A stretch of DNA of 64,000 bases from positions 9,097,001 through 9,161,000 of the forward strand of contig NZ_CP163443.1 in the NCBI RefSeq assembly GCF_041053055.1, given 5' to 3'. The stretch is from Streptomyces sp. R41 (lineage in GTDB: Bacteria > Actinomycetota > Actinomycetes > Streptomycetales > Streptomycetaceae). A program made the translations under genes and the position numbers. The notes under the pieces were generated by a model. That model searched no databases. It was not told where the DNA came from and saw only the letters and a list, made by a program, of their open reading frames with translations. Below are positions 1-8,177 of the stretch, piece by piece (within the stretch, counting starts at the first letter, position 1; each line of letters starts with the position of its first letter).

Positions 1-2
1 TC

Positions 3-389
3 GACTGGCTGCGTACCGCCGATGCCACGACCACCTGGACGACGTCCGTGTGCACGGGCTCACTGCTGCTGGCCGCCGCGGGCCTGCTCAAGGGCCGCCG
101 CGCCACCTCGCACTGGCTGGCGCTGGAGGAACTGAAGCGGCTGGGGGCGGAGGCGACCGGCGAGCGCGTCGTGACCGACGGCAAATACGTCACCGCGGCC
201 GGAGTGTCGTCGGGCATCGACATGGGGCTCACCCTTGTCGGCAGGATCGCCGGTGACCGGGTCGCCCAGTCCGTCCAACTGCTGACCGAGTACGACCCGC
301 AGCCGCCCTACGACGCGGGGTCCCCGGAGAAGGCCCCGGCCGATCTGGTCGAGCAGTGGCGCGCCGGGAACGGCCTCAGCCTCACGTAG
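3..389 (+). CDS. DJ-1/PfpI family protein, C-terminal part (5' end outside window)
   Basis: The frame is open from the first bases of the window, so the gene starts upstream. Near the beginning is the nucleophile elbow Ser-Val-Cys-Thr-Gly-Ser (Cys at about residue 17 of the visible part), followed by a helix and a Thr-Ser-His-Trp segment. This is the signature of the DJ-1/PfpI class I glutamine amidotransferase-like fold, which includes isonitrile hydratases, chaperones and deglycases. About 128 residues remain. The substrate cannot be told from sequence. The 3' end overlaps the convergent crotonase gene by 8 bp. Confidence 0.8.
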   Translation, partial: DWLRTADATTTWTTSVCTGSLLLAAAGLLKGRRATSHWLALEELKRLGAEATGERVVTDGKYVTAAGVSSGIDMGLTLVGRIAGDRVAQSVQLLTEYDPQPPYDAGSPEKAPADLVEQWRAGNGLSLT

Positions 390-1125
390 TCCATGTGAAG
401 CGCGGCTGCCTGCGCTCCAGAAACGCGGCGACCCCCTCCGCGGTGTCGCCGCTGCCCCGCGCCCGCTCCGCCCAGTACGCGTCCCGGTCCGTGCGCCCGT
501 TCGCGAACTCCTTGGCCGCCGCCTGCGTCAGCAGCGAGCGCGCGGTCAGTACGCGCGTGAATTCCGCGACGCGCTTGTCGAGCTCGCCCGCGGGCAGTAC
601 CTCGTCGACCAGACCCGTGCGCTGTGCCCGCTCCGTGTCGATCAACTCGCCCGAGAACAGCAGGTACTTGGCGGTGGCGGGCCCCACCAGCGACACCAAC
701 CGCCGCGTGGAGGACGCCGGGTAGACGATCCCCAGCTTCGCCGGAGTCACCCCGAACAGCGACCCCTCCTCCGCGAACCGCAGATCGCAGGCGGCCGCGA
801 GCTGGCACCCGCCGCCCACGCAGTACCCGCGGATCGCGGCCAGCGTCGGCTTCGGGAACGCGGCGAGCGCTTCCTCGGCGAGTGCGGCGAGGCCCTGCGC
901 CTCGTCCGGGGAGCCCCGCAGCGTCGAGATGTCGGCCCCGGCGCAGAATGTCTCACCCTCGCCGGTGAGCACCAGCGCGTGTACATCGGCGTCGGCGGTC
1001 AACTCGTCGAGCAGGGACGGCAGCGCCCGCCACATGTCCGCCGTCATGGCGTTGCGCTTGGCCGGGTAGCGGATGACGACGGTGGCGACCCCGTCGCCGA
1101 CACGGTGCGACAGCTGCGGTTCCAT
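382..1125 (-). CDS. enoyl-CoA hydratase/isomerase (crotonase) family protein
   Basis: A 247-residue crotonase-fold protein. The first oxyanion-hole segment Phe-Cys-Ala-Gly-Ala-Asp is at residues 60-65 and the second Val-Gly-Gly-Gly-Cys near 103-107, consistent with binding an acyl-CoA thioester. The two glutamates of classical enoyl-CoA hydratase are absent: Gln follows Gly-Gly-Gly-Cys (residue 108) and Ala replaces Glu in the later Pro-Glu motif (residue 129). Simple hydratase activity is therefore doubtful and another crotonase reaction is more likely. I chose the ATG at 1125 because homology begins there; upstream in-frame starts add unrelated sequence. The gene stands alone, convergent with the DJ-1 gene. 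Confidence 0.85.
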   Translation of the reverse strand: MEPQLSHRVGDGVATVVIRYPAKRNAMTADMWRALPSLLDELTADADVHALVLTGEGETFCAGADISTLRGSPDEAQGLAALAEEALAAFPKPTLAAIRGYCVGGGCQLAAACDLRFAEEGSLFGVTPAKLGIVYPASSTRRLVSLVGPATAKYLLFSGELIDTERAQRTGLVDEVLPAGELDKRVAEFTRVLTARSLLTQAAAKEFANGRTDRDAYWAERARGSGDTAEGVAAFLERRQPRFTWTT

Positions 1126-1189
1126 ACGCCGGATGCTAGCGGCATCCGCCGAACGTACGATCAAGGAGGGCAGGCGCGAGGAGGCGCTG

Positions 1190-1797
1190 ATGGCCACATC
1201 GCGGAAGGCCCGGCCCAGGAGCGAAACCGCGAAGCTCACCCGCAGTTTCGGCCGGCTCGCGGCGCTCGGCGTGATCCTCGTGCTCGCGGGGCTCGTCGGG
1301 CTCGTCTACACCGCGGCCGCCACTTTGACGTCGATGATCCTCTTCGGCTGGCTCCTGCTGATCGGCGGCGCGGTCGGACTGGTGCACGCGATCCAGGCGC
1401 GCGGCACCAACTTCTTCTGGCTCGGCCTCGCGGTCGCCGCCCTGAACCTCGCGGCCGGCGCGGTCGTCATCCGCCGACCGGACGCGGCCGCCGAGGCACT
1501 GACCATGTTCGCCGCGCTACTGTTCCTGACCGGCGGGGTGTTCCGCCTGGCCGGCAGCATCGTCGTGCGCGGCCCCCAGTTCGGCTGGACCTCGTCCAGG
1601 GCGCCTTCGACCTGCTGCTCGGCATCCTGGTCCTCGCTTCCTGGCCGAGCAGCAGCAAGTACGTCATCGGCGCCTTCTTCTCGCTCGCGCTGCTCTTCGA
1701 CGGCCTGGGCCTGATCGCGGCGGGACACGGCGGGCGGCGCGTCGTGGGCATGGTCTCGGAGCGCCTCGCGGACGACGGGAGGACGGGGAACGAATAG
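1190..1797 (+). pseudogene. HdeD/DUF308 family membrane protein, frameshifted
   Basis: Translation from the ATG at 1190 (AGGAGG about 7 nt upstream) gives a basic N-terminus followed by closely spaced hydrophobic helices with the Gly/Ala-rich pattern of the HdeD (DUF308) family. Reading is in one frame to about 1592 and then continues with clear homology in another frame to the stop at 1795-1797, giving about 200 residues and six membrane segments. A single missing C near 1590 (Gly-Trp-Thr-Leu-Val-Gln expected) explains the break. HdeD relatives serve in acid resistance in enterobacteria; the role here is unknown. It is either a recent pseudogene or a sequencing error. Confidence 0.75.
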
Positions 1798-2006
1798 GGC
1801 GAGCCCGGCCCCAAACCCGTACAACCCGAATAGTTCCGAAGTCCGCACAACAGGGACAGGAGCAGTCTCACAACTGACCGTGTCATACGCCGACGATCAG
1901 AAGCTGTCGATAAGAGCTGACTTCTGTTCAGTCATACGGCACCGACCAGCGCGTTACCAACACTCGATGTGTGGTGACAATCGAGCGCAAGGGCGGCGAC
2001 CGGACG

Positions 2007-2513
2007 ATGGAGAACCTCGGGCGGGGGTCCGACCCGAGCCCTGAAGGCGGCGGACAGGTGGCTCCCGACCGGAGACCGCCGGGCCCGCTGCCGTACGAGG
2101 GGGTGTGGCGGTTCACCGCTCCCGCCATCGACGCCTCGGTGCCGCAGGCGCGGCACGCCGTCCGTGATCTGCTGTTCCGCCAGGGGGTGCCCGTCTCGGA
2201 CGACCTGGTGCAGGGACTGCTCCTGATCGTCTCCGAACTGGTCACGAACGCGGTCCGGCACGCGGCGCTGCTGTCCCCGATGCTCGCCGTGGAGGTCGCG
2301 GTCGGCGCCGAGTGGGTGCGCGTCTCCGTGGAGGACAACCACCCCTACCGGCCGACCGCCCTCGAGGCCGACCACGGGCAGACCGGCGGCCGGGGGCTGC
2401 TGCTGGTGCGGGAGGTCACCAGGGAGTCGGGCGGAGTGTGCGACGTCGAGCACACCGCGAGCGGCGGCAAGGTGATCTGGGCCGCCCTGCCGCTCACTCC
2501 GAGCGTCGTGTAG
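2007..2513 (+). CDS. ATP-binding protein, RsbW/SpoIIAB-like anti-sigma kinase family
   Basis: About 168 residues with a HATPase_c fold. The N box (Ser-Glu-Leu-Val-Thr-Asn-Ala-Val-Arg-His) is near residue 75, a Val-Glu-Asp-Asn-His segment stands at the G1 box, and a Gly-Gly-Arg-Gly-Leu motif forms the ATP lid. Streptomyces encode dozens of such single-domain ATPases. Some are anti-sigma factors for SigB-like sigma factors and most are uncharacterised. No partner sigma or anti-anti-sigma gene is adjacent. GTG codons at 1971/1974 are alternative starts; I prefer the ATG at 2007, but no ribosome-binding site decides it. It is convergent with idi, 11 bp apart. Confidence 0.8.
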   Translation: MENLGRGSDPSPEGGGQVAPDRRPPGPLPYEGVWRFTAPAIDASVPQARHAVRDLLFRQGVPVSDDLVQGLLLIVSELVTNAVRHAALLSPMLAVEVAVGAEWVRVSVEDNHPYRPTALEADHGQTGGRGLLLVREVTRESGGVCDVEHTASGGKVIWAALPLTPSVV

Positions 2514-2524
2514 CGGGACGGTCG

Positions 2525-3118
2525 TCACCAGCCGGCGGACGGGCCCGTCAGCTCCCTGATCGCCGGACGGGCCGCGTCCAGCACCGTCATGAACCACGAC
2601 GAGAAGGTGTCCTTGGCGTGCCGCTCCGCCAGCTCGGCGGCGGTCACGAAGGCCGTCGAGCCGACCTCCTCCGGGTCGGGGCGCAGCGGCGACTGCACCA
2701 TGCCGACGAAGAGGTGGTTGTACTCCTGCTCCACCAGGCCCGAGTCCGGGTCCGGGTGGTTGTAGCGGACCGTGCCCGCCTCGGCGAGCAGCGAGGGGGA
2801 GACCCCGAGCTCCTCGTACGTCCGCCGGGCCGCCGCGGCGAAGGGCGCCTCGCCCGGGTAGGGGTGGCCGCAGCAGGTGTTCGACCACACGCCGGGGGAG
2901 TGGTACTTGCCGAGCGCGCGCTGCTGCAGCAGCAGCCGGCCGCGCTCGTCGAAGAGGAACACGGAGAACGCGCGGTGCAACTGCCCGGGCGCCTGATGGG
3001 CGGCGAGCTTCTCTGCCGTGCCGATCGTGTTGCCGTCCTCGTCGACCAGCTCCAGCAAGATCGCTTCAACGGTGCCGTTCGACGAACTGTGCGTCGCGGT
3101 GGCAGGTGTGATCGGCAT
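2525..3118 (-). CDS. idi: isopentenyl-diphosphate delta-isomerase, type I
   Basis: A 197-residue Nudix-fold enzyme that interconverts IPP and DMAPP. The metal/catalytic cysteine motif Asn-Thr-Cys-Cys-Gly-His-Pro is at residues 80-86, followed by the Nudix-like Arg-Arg-Thr-Tyr-Glu-Glu-Leu-Gly. The second catalytic region is Glu-Gln-Glu-Tyr-Asn-His. The start at 3118 has GAAGGA 6 nt upstream; the ATG two codons earlier lies too close to that site. With dxs and ispG at 22-25 kb, this supplies C5 units, so isoprenoid genes cluster on both sides of the CDP-alcohol locus. Confidence 0.93.
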   Translation of the reverse strand: MPITPATATHSSSNGTVEAILLELVDEDGNTIGTAEKLAAHQAPGQLHRAFSVFLFDERGRLLLQQRALGKYHSPGVWSNTCCGHPYPGEAPFAAAARRTYEELGVSPSLLAEAGTVRYNHPDPDSGLVEQEYNHLFVGMVQSPLRPDPEEVGSTAFVTAAELAERHAKDTFSSWFMTVLDAARPAIRELTGPSAGW

Positions 3119-3241
3119 ACCCATCCTTCGCATCGGTCTTCGAGCCCCAAGTCTGCCGTACGAAACCGGCACTCCCGGCACTTCGCGGCTCCCGCATGTC
3201 CCGCTCCGGAAGCCCGGAACGGGACATGCGGGCGACGTGCG

Positions 3242-3772
3242 TCAGACCCCGAAAGCGGCCGGATACCTGATCGTGCCCGGTGCCACCGACGAGGAATCGT
3301 CCAGGACAAGGGCCATCAGGTGTTCGGGCGGCACGTCGAATCCGGGCCGGATGCCGTACTCCGATGCGGGCACGAAACCGAACCTCGGGTAGTACCCGGG
3401 ATGCCCGAGTACGAGGACGAGCCGCTCCCCACGCGCGCGTGCCGCCTCCAGCACCGCGCGTACGACGGCCGATCCGGCGCCCCGGCGCTGATGCTCCGGT
3501 CGTACGGCGACGGGGGCCAGCGCGGCAGCGTGGGCACCGTCGACATGGCAGCGGGTGATCAGCGCGTACGCCGCGATCGTGCCGTCCGGCGCCTCGGCGA
3601 CGTACGACAGGCCCGGGAGCCACGCCCCCGGGTCGGCGCGCAGCGCGTCCACCAGATCGGCCTCCTCCGCCCTCCGGAAGGCGGTGGCGTTCACGGTGTG
3701 CACCTCGGCGTGGTCGGCGGAGGTTTCCCGGCGGGTGTGCCAGGCAGTGGTGTGTTCAGCGTTGTCGGTCAA
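3242..3772 (-). CDS. GNAT family N-acetyltransferase
   Basis: A 176-residue acetyltransferase of the YhbS-like group. The acetyl-CoA pyrophosphate loop is visible as Arg-Pro-Glu-His-Gln-Arg-Arg-Gly-Ala-Gly (about residues 92-101). The Gly-His-Pro-Gly-Tyr-Tyr-Pro-Arg-Phe-Gly-Phe motif follows at about 124-134, as usual in this group. The most upstream start is a TTG at 3772 without a convincing ribosome-binding site; the domain begins within 15 residues of it, so the true start cannot be far away. The substrate is unknown. It lies upstream of idi on the same strand, 120 bp away. Confidence 0.75.
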   Translation of the reverse strand: MTDNAEHTTAWHTRRETSADHAEVHTVNATAFRRAEEADLVDALRADPGAWLPGLSYVAEAPDGTIAAYALITRCHVDGAHAAALAPVAVRPEHQRRGAGSAVVRAVLEAARARGERLVLVLGHPGYYPRFGFVPASEYGIRPGFDVPPEHLMALVLDDSSSVAPGTIRYPAAFGV

Positions 3773-3977
3773 CGTGGAAACCCTTGGGTGAGGGGCCCGG
3801 CCGACGCGTGGTTGAGCTACGGGTCAGACTCGGGCCCGGGAAGAGGGGACGACTGTGTCGCTGCGCACAGCAGCGCCGAACGCGACAGTCATCAACCCAC
3901 CTCCTCGAATCGCCGGCCACGCTAGCAGCGCGGGCGACGGTGGCGCCTCTCGATTAATGGCAGAGCTTCGCCTCGCG

Positions 3978-4916
3978 CTAATGGCAGAGCTTCGCCTCGT
4001 GCTCCGCGTGCCCGCTCGGCTCCAGTTGGAAGGTGCAGTGCTCGACATCGAAGTGGACGCCGAGGCAGCCCTGGAGCTCGTGGAGCATCTTCTCGTGGCC
4101 GATCGCGTTCAGGACGTCGGAGCTGACGACCACATGGACGGAGAGCACCGGCATGCCGGACGTGATCGTCCAGGCGTGCAGGTCGTGGATGTCCTCGACG
4201 CCCGGCAGGGCCAGGATGTGCGCCCGCACCTCCGCCATGTCCACGTTCTTGGGGGCGGCCTCCAGGAGCACGTTGAGCGTCTCCTGGAGAAGTTTCCAGG
4301 TGCGCGGGACGATCATGAGGCTGATCAGGATCGAGGCGATCGGGTCGGCGGCCTGCCAGCCCGTGGTCATGATCACCGTCGCGGCGATGATGACCGCCAC
4401 CGAACCCAGTGCGTCCGCCACCACCTCCAGGAAGGCGCCGCGCACGTTCAGGCTGTCCTTCTGGCCGCGCATGAGCAGGATGAGCGAGATCGTGTTCGCG
4501 ACCAGACCGATGAGGCCGAACACGATGGTCTGGCCGCCATGGGTGTCGACCGGGGTCACGAAGCGCTGGATCGCCTCGTAGAACACATAGCCGCCGACAC
4601 CGAGCAGCAGCAGACAGTTGGCGAGCGCGGCGAGGATCTCGGCCCGCGCGTACCCGAAGGTGCGGGTCTCGCTCGGCGGGCGGGCCGCGAAATGGATCGC
4701 GAGCAGGGCCATGCCCAGGCCCAGCGCGTCCGTCGCCATGTGGGCCGCGTCCGCGATGAGCGCGAGCGAATCGGCGACGAGACCGCCGACGATCTCGACC
4801 ACCATGACGGTGAGCGTGATCGACAGCGCGACGCGCAGCCTCCCGCGGTACGCCGCCGTCGCCGTACCGGTGGCCGGCGCGGCATGTGCATGCCCGTGGT
4901 CGTGCCCAGCCCCCAT
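3978..4916 (-). CDS. cation diffusion facilitator family transporter (Zn/Co/Cd efflux)
   Basis: A 312-residue membrane protein with six predicted transmembrane helices. A His-rich N-terminus (His-Asp-His-Gly-His-Ala-His) precedes them. The metal-site motif in TM2 (Leu-Ile-Ala-Asp-Ala-Ala-His-Met) matches the HxxxD/DxxHM pattern of CzcD/ZitB exporters, with a second Asp-rich site (Val-Ala-Asp-Ala-Leu-Gly) in TM5. A cytoplasmic ferredoxin-like domain with Asp-Leu-His-Ala-Trp follows. The ATG at 4916 has AGGAGG 8 nt upstream. It is expected to export Zn2+ or related divalent cations by proton antiport. No ArsR-type regulator is adjacent. Confidence 0.9.
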   Translation of the reverse strand: MGAGHDHGHAHAAPATGTATAAYRGRLRVALSITLTVMVVEIVGGLVADSLALIADAAHMATDALGLGMALLAIHFAARPPSETRTFGYARAEILAALANCLLLLGVGGYVFYEAIQRFVTPVDTHGGQTIVFGLIGLVANTISLILLMRGQKDSLNVRGAFLEVVADALGSVAVIIAATVIMTTGWQAADPIASILISLMIVPRTWKLLQETLNVLLEAAPKNVDMAEVRAHILALPGVEDIHDLHAWTITSGMPVLSVHVVVSSDVLNAIGHEKMLHELQGCLGVHFDVEHCTFQLEPSGHAEHEAKLCH

Positions 4917-5005
4917 GGAAGCCGCCTCCTGTGTTCCGCTCGGGATCACAGTGAACTACGGGCGGCAGGTATCGGGCAACGCGGCACTGAACACCGTTGT
5001 CATAT

Positions 5006-5040
5006 GCTCTGACCTGCGGAAACGATGCGCAGGTCAGAGC
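5006..5040 (-). terminator. inverted repeat between galE and the cation efflux gene
   Basis: Perfect 13-bp arms (5006-5018 and 5028-5040) flank a 9-nt loop, 10 bp beyond the galE stop on the minus strand. A strong GC-rich stem without a T-run is the common intrinsic terminator form in Streptomyces. It also lies upstream of the cation efflux gene, so a role as an operator for that gene cannot be excluded. Confidence 0.6.
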
Positions 5041-5050
5041 GTTGACAAGA

Positions 5051-6031
5051 TCATTCGGCCGGTGTCCCGGGGTGGCGCAGCAGCCAGCCCGCCCACGCCG
5101 ACTCGACCATCTCGCGCACGTCGCGCCGCGCGCTCCAGCCCAGTTCCTTCGCGGCCAGCGCGGCCGAGGCGACCGCCCGCGGGGCGTCACCGGGGCGGCG
5201 CGGCTCGACGACCGGCTCCCGGGTGTCCCCGCTGACCTCGCCGATGAGCGTGAGGAGTTCGCGGACCGAAACGCCTTCGCCGCGGCCGATGTTCACGGTC
5301 AGGTCGCCCGTCGCGCCGTCGGCCAGGCGCCGGGCCGCCGCGAGGTGCGCCTCGGCGAGGTCGGCGACGTGGATGTAGTCACGGACGCAGGTGCCGTCCG
5401 GCGTCGGATAGTCGTCCCCGAAGATCCGCGGGGCCTCGTCGCGCGTCAGGCGGTCGAAGACCATCGGGATCACGTTGAACACCCCGGTGTCGGCGAGCTC
5501 CGGCGCGGCCGCGCCCGCCACGTTGAAGTAGCGCAGGCACACGGTCGCGATGCCGTGCGCCCGGCCCGCCGCCCGCACCAGCCACTCCCCGGCGAGCTTC
5601 GTCTCGCCGTACGGGCTCATCGGGGCGCAGGGGGTGTCCTCCGTGATGAGGTCCACATCGGGGTTGCCGTAGACGGCCGCCGACGAGGAGAAGAGGAACC
5701 GCTCGACGCCCGCCCCGGCGGCCGCCTCCAGGAGCGTGGCGAGACCGCCCACGTTCTCCCGGTAGTAGCGCGTCGGCTCGGCGACGGACTCACCGACCTG
5801 CTTGCGCGCCGCGAGATGCACCACACCTGTCACCGCGTGCTCCGCGAAGACCCGCTTCAGCAGATCCCCGTCCAGCGACGAGCCCGGCACCAGCGGGATG
5901 CTCTCCGGAAGCCGGTTCGGCACCCCTGACGAGAGGTCGTCCAGGGCGACGACGCGCTCCCCGGCCTCCGCCATCGCCCGCGCCACGTGGGCCCCGATGT
6001 ATCCGGCTCCGCCTGTGATCAGCCATGTCAT
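5051..6031 (-). CDS. galE: UDP-glucose 4-epimerase
   Basis: A 326-residue extended short-chain dehydrogenase. The NAD-binding Gly-Gly-Ala-Gly-Tyr-Ile-Gly is at residues 7-13. The catalytic Ser-Ser-Ser-Ala-Ala-Val-Tyr-Gly segment is near 115-122 and the Tyr141-Gly-Glu-Thr-Lys145 dyad is intact. The C-terminal substrate-binding region (Gly-Thr-Cys-Val-Arg-Asp-Tyr-Ile-His-Val-Ala-Asp) is also present. It interconverts UDP-glucose and UDP-galactose. The start is set by the N-terminal Rossmann strand at the ATG at 6031. It is divergent from the CDP-alcohol locus and may supply nucleotide sugars to its glycosyltransferase, although galE genes are often housekeeping. Confidence 0.9.
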   Translation of the reverse strand: MTWLITGGAGYIGAHVARAMAEAGERVVALDDLSSGVPNRLPESIPLVPGSSLDGDLLKRVFAEHAVTGVVHLAARKQVGESVAEPTRYYRENVGGLATLLEAAAGAGVERFLFSSSAAVYGNPDVDLITEDTPCAPMSPYGETKLAGEWLVRAAGRAHGIATVCLRYFNVAGAAAPELADTGVFNVIPMVFDRLTRDEAPRIFGDDYPTPDGTCVRDYIHVADLAEAHLAAARRLADGATGDLTVNIGRGEGVSVRELLTLIGEVSGDTREPVVEPRRPGDAPRAVASAALAAKELGWSARRDVREMVESAWAGWLLRHPGTPAE

Positions 6032-6371
6032 GGACGCCCACCCTATGCCGGTCGTGCGCGGAGTCCGTCCTGCCCCGCTCAGGGCGGTCCTCCGAGGTCC
6101 GCCCTGCCCCGCTCCGGGCGGTGCGCCGGGTGGAGTGCGCCATGCCGAGAATGCGCCGGTCTGGGAGCGCGGTTTGTGGCGCGGGCCCCGGATCCCTGAT
6201 GATGATCGCGGCGGAGGCCATGCAAAACCGGGTGGATCGGGCCATGAACAGGTGGTGAACGCCCGCTTCCATTCATCCGATAACCTCTGCCGACATGCCG
6301 CCCGGCCAAGCCCCGTCGTCGGGCCATCCCACCACGCACTTGACCGGCGCGGACGCGCCGGCACCCAGGGA
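6032..6371. other. divergent intergenic region with a 34-bp tandem repeat
   Basis: About 340 bp separate galE from the DUF5941 gene and must hold both promoters. At 6063-6130 a segment rich in CTGCCCCGCTC is present twice with a 34-bp period; each copy can fold into a small hairpin (CCGCCC/GGGCGG). No gene is supported in either strand. A GATAAC hexamer near 6277 could be a -10 element for the rightward operon, but I see no convincing -35. Confidence 0.5.
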
Positions 6372-8177
6372 GTGAGTTCGCTGTCGACCGCCATCCTCAC
6401 CGGCCAGCCGGTTCCCGGATCGTCGCTTGAGGGCGATCTGCGGTCGCTCGGCTTCGACGTGCGGCTCGCCTCCGACGCCGGCGAGGCCGAGACTCTGCTG
6501 GCCGCCGTCCCCGCGGACCAGCGGGTCGCCGTCGTCGACGCCCGCTTCGTGGGCCACACGCACGCGCTGCGCCTCGGCCTCACGGACCCCCGGTTCGCGG
6601 CCTCCGCGCTGCCCGGTGCCATATCCGTGCAGCCCGAGGCCCGCCGGGCGCTGACCCGGGCCGTGGCCCGCGAGAGCTCCGCCTCCGGGGGCCTCGCCGT
6701 CGCCACGGACCATCTCGCCGAGCGCCTCACGGCTGCCCTCGACGCGGACGGCGTCGCCGTGCACCACCCCGAGCTCGGCACGCTCGTCGCCGCCGTCCCC
6801 AGTGACCCGCAGGAGCGCAACGAGGCCCGCCAGGCCGTGTCGGCCGTGGACGACGAGGCCGTACGACTGCGCAGCGCCGTGAAGGCCCGCGACGGCTTCT
6901 TCACCACCTACTGCATCAGCCCGTACTCGCGCTACATCGCCCGCTGGTGCGCGCGCCGCGGTCTCACCCCGAACCAGGTGACGACCGCCTCACTCCTCAC
7001 CGCGCTCATCGCCGCGGGCTGCGCCGCCACCGGCACCCGCGTCGGCTTCGTCGGGGCGGGCCTCCTGCTCCTGTTCTCCTTCGTCCTGGACTGCACGGAC
7101 GGCCAGCTCGCCCGCTACTCCCTGCAGTACTCGACACTCGGCGCCTGGCTCGACGCGACCTTCGACCGCGCCAAGGAGTACGCCTACTACGCGGGCCTCG
7201 CCCTCGGAGCGGCCCGCGGCGGCGACGACGTATGGGCGCTCGCCCTCGGCGCGATGATCCTGCAGACCTGCCGGCACGTCGTCGACTTCTCCTTCAACGA
7301 GGCGAACCACGACGCCACCGCCAACACCAGCCCCACCGCGGCTCTCTCGGACAAGCTCGACAGCGTCGGCTGGACGGTCTGGGTGCGCCGGATGATAGTG
7401 CTGCCCATCGGCGAGCGCTGGGCGATGATCGCCGTGCTGACGGCGCTGACCACCCCCCGCATCACCTTCTACGCGCTGCTCATCGGCTGCGCCTTCGCGG
7501 CGACGTACACGACGGCGGGGCGCGTACTGCGCTCGCTGACCCGCAAGGCACGGCGCACCGATCGCGCCGCCACCGCCCTCGCCGACCTCGCCGACTCCGG
7601 CCCGCTCGCCGAGTTCCTGACGCGCTTCACGCGCGGCGTGCTGAGCCGCGGTCCGGCGTACGTGGCCTTCGTCGCCGGAGCCCTCGTGGTGCTCGGCGCG
7701 GCGCTCGCCCCGTACGGCAGCTGGTGGCCCGTTCTGGGCGCCGTGATCTACGTACTTCTGTCCCCCGTGGCCCTCGCGCGGCCCCTCAAGGGCGCCCTCG
7801 ACTGGCTCGTCCCGCCGTTCTTCCGCGCCGCCGAATACCTCACCGTTCTGGTACTGGCCGCCAAAGCCGACGTGAACGGAGCGCTTCCTGCGGCTTTCGG
7901 TCTGGTGGCCGCGGTCGCCTACCATCACTACGACACGGTGTACCGCATCCGCGGCAACGCCGGAGCCCCCCCGCACTGGCTGGTGCGGGCGATCGGCGGG
8001 CACGAAGGCAGGACGCTGCTGGTCACCGTCCTGGCCGCGCTGCTCACCGCCGCACAGTTCAAGGTCGCGCTCACGGTGCTCGCCGTGGCCGTCGCCCTGC
8101 TGGTGCTCATCGAGAGCATCCGCTTCTGGGTGTCCTCCGGGGCGCCCGCCGTACACGATGAAGGAGAACCCGCATGA
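6372..8177 (+). CDS. DUF5941 / CDP-alcohol phosphotransferase membrane protein
   Basis: A 601-residue two-part protein. Residues 1 to about 170 form a soluble alpha/beta region without recognisable catalytic motifs. The rest begins with Thr-Pro-Asn-Gln-Val-Thr and contains the complete CDP-alcohol phosphotransferase signature D-x2-D-G-x2-A-R-x8-G-x3-D-x3-D at about residues 239-265, then further membrane helices (DUF5941). Such enzymes displace CMP from a CDP-alcohol onto a second alcohol at the membrane. The layout (soluble domain plus CDP-OH domain) recalls bifunctional inositol-phosphate cytidylyltransferase/phosphotransferases, with the nucleotidyltransferase encoded separately by the next gene. 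The GTG at 6372 is preferred. The stop overlaps the next ATG (ATGA). Confidence 0.85.
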   Translation: MSSLSTAILTGQPVPGSSLEGDLRSLGFDVRLASDAGEAETLLAAVPADQRVAVVDARFVGHTHALRLGLTDPRFAASALPGAISVQPEARRALTRAVARESSASGGLAVATDHLAERLTAALDADGVAVHHPELGTLVAAVPSDPQERNEARQAVSAVDDEAVRLRSAVKARDGFFTTYCISPYSRYIARWCARRGLTPNQVTTASLLTALIAAGCAATGTRVGFVGAGLLLLFSFVLDCTDGQLARYSLQYSTLGAWLDATFDRAKEYAYYAGLALGAARGGDDVWALALGAMILQTCRHVVDFSFNEANHDATANTSPTAALSDKLDSVGWTVWVRRMIVLPIGERWAMIAVLTALTTPRITFYALLIGCAFAATYTTAGRVLRSLTRKARRTDRAATALADLADSGPLAEFLTRFTRGVLSRGPAYVAFVAGALVVLGAALAPYGSWWPVLGAVIYVLLSPVALARPLKGALDWLVPPFFRAAEYLTVLVLAAKADVNGALPAAFGLVAAVAYHHYDTVYRIRGNAGAPPHWLVRAIGGHEGRTLLVTVLAALLTAAQFKVALTVLAVAVALLVLIESIRFWVSSGAPAVHDEGEPA

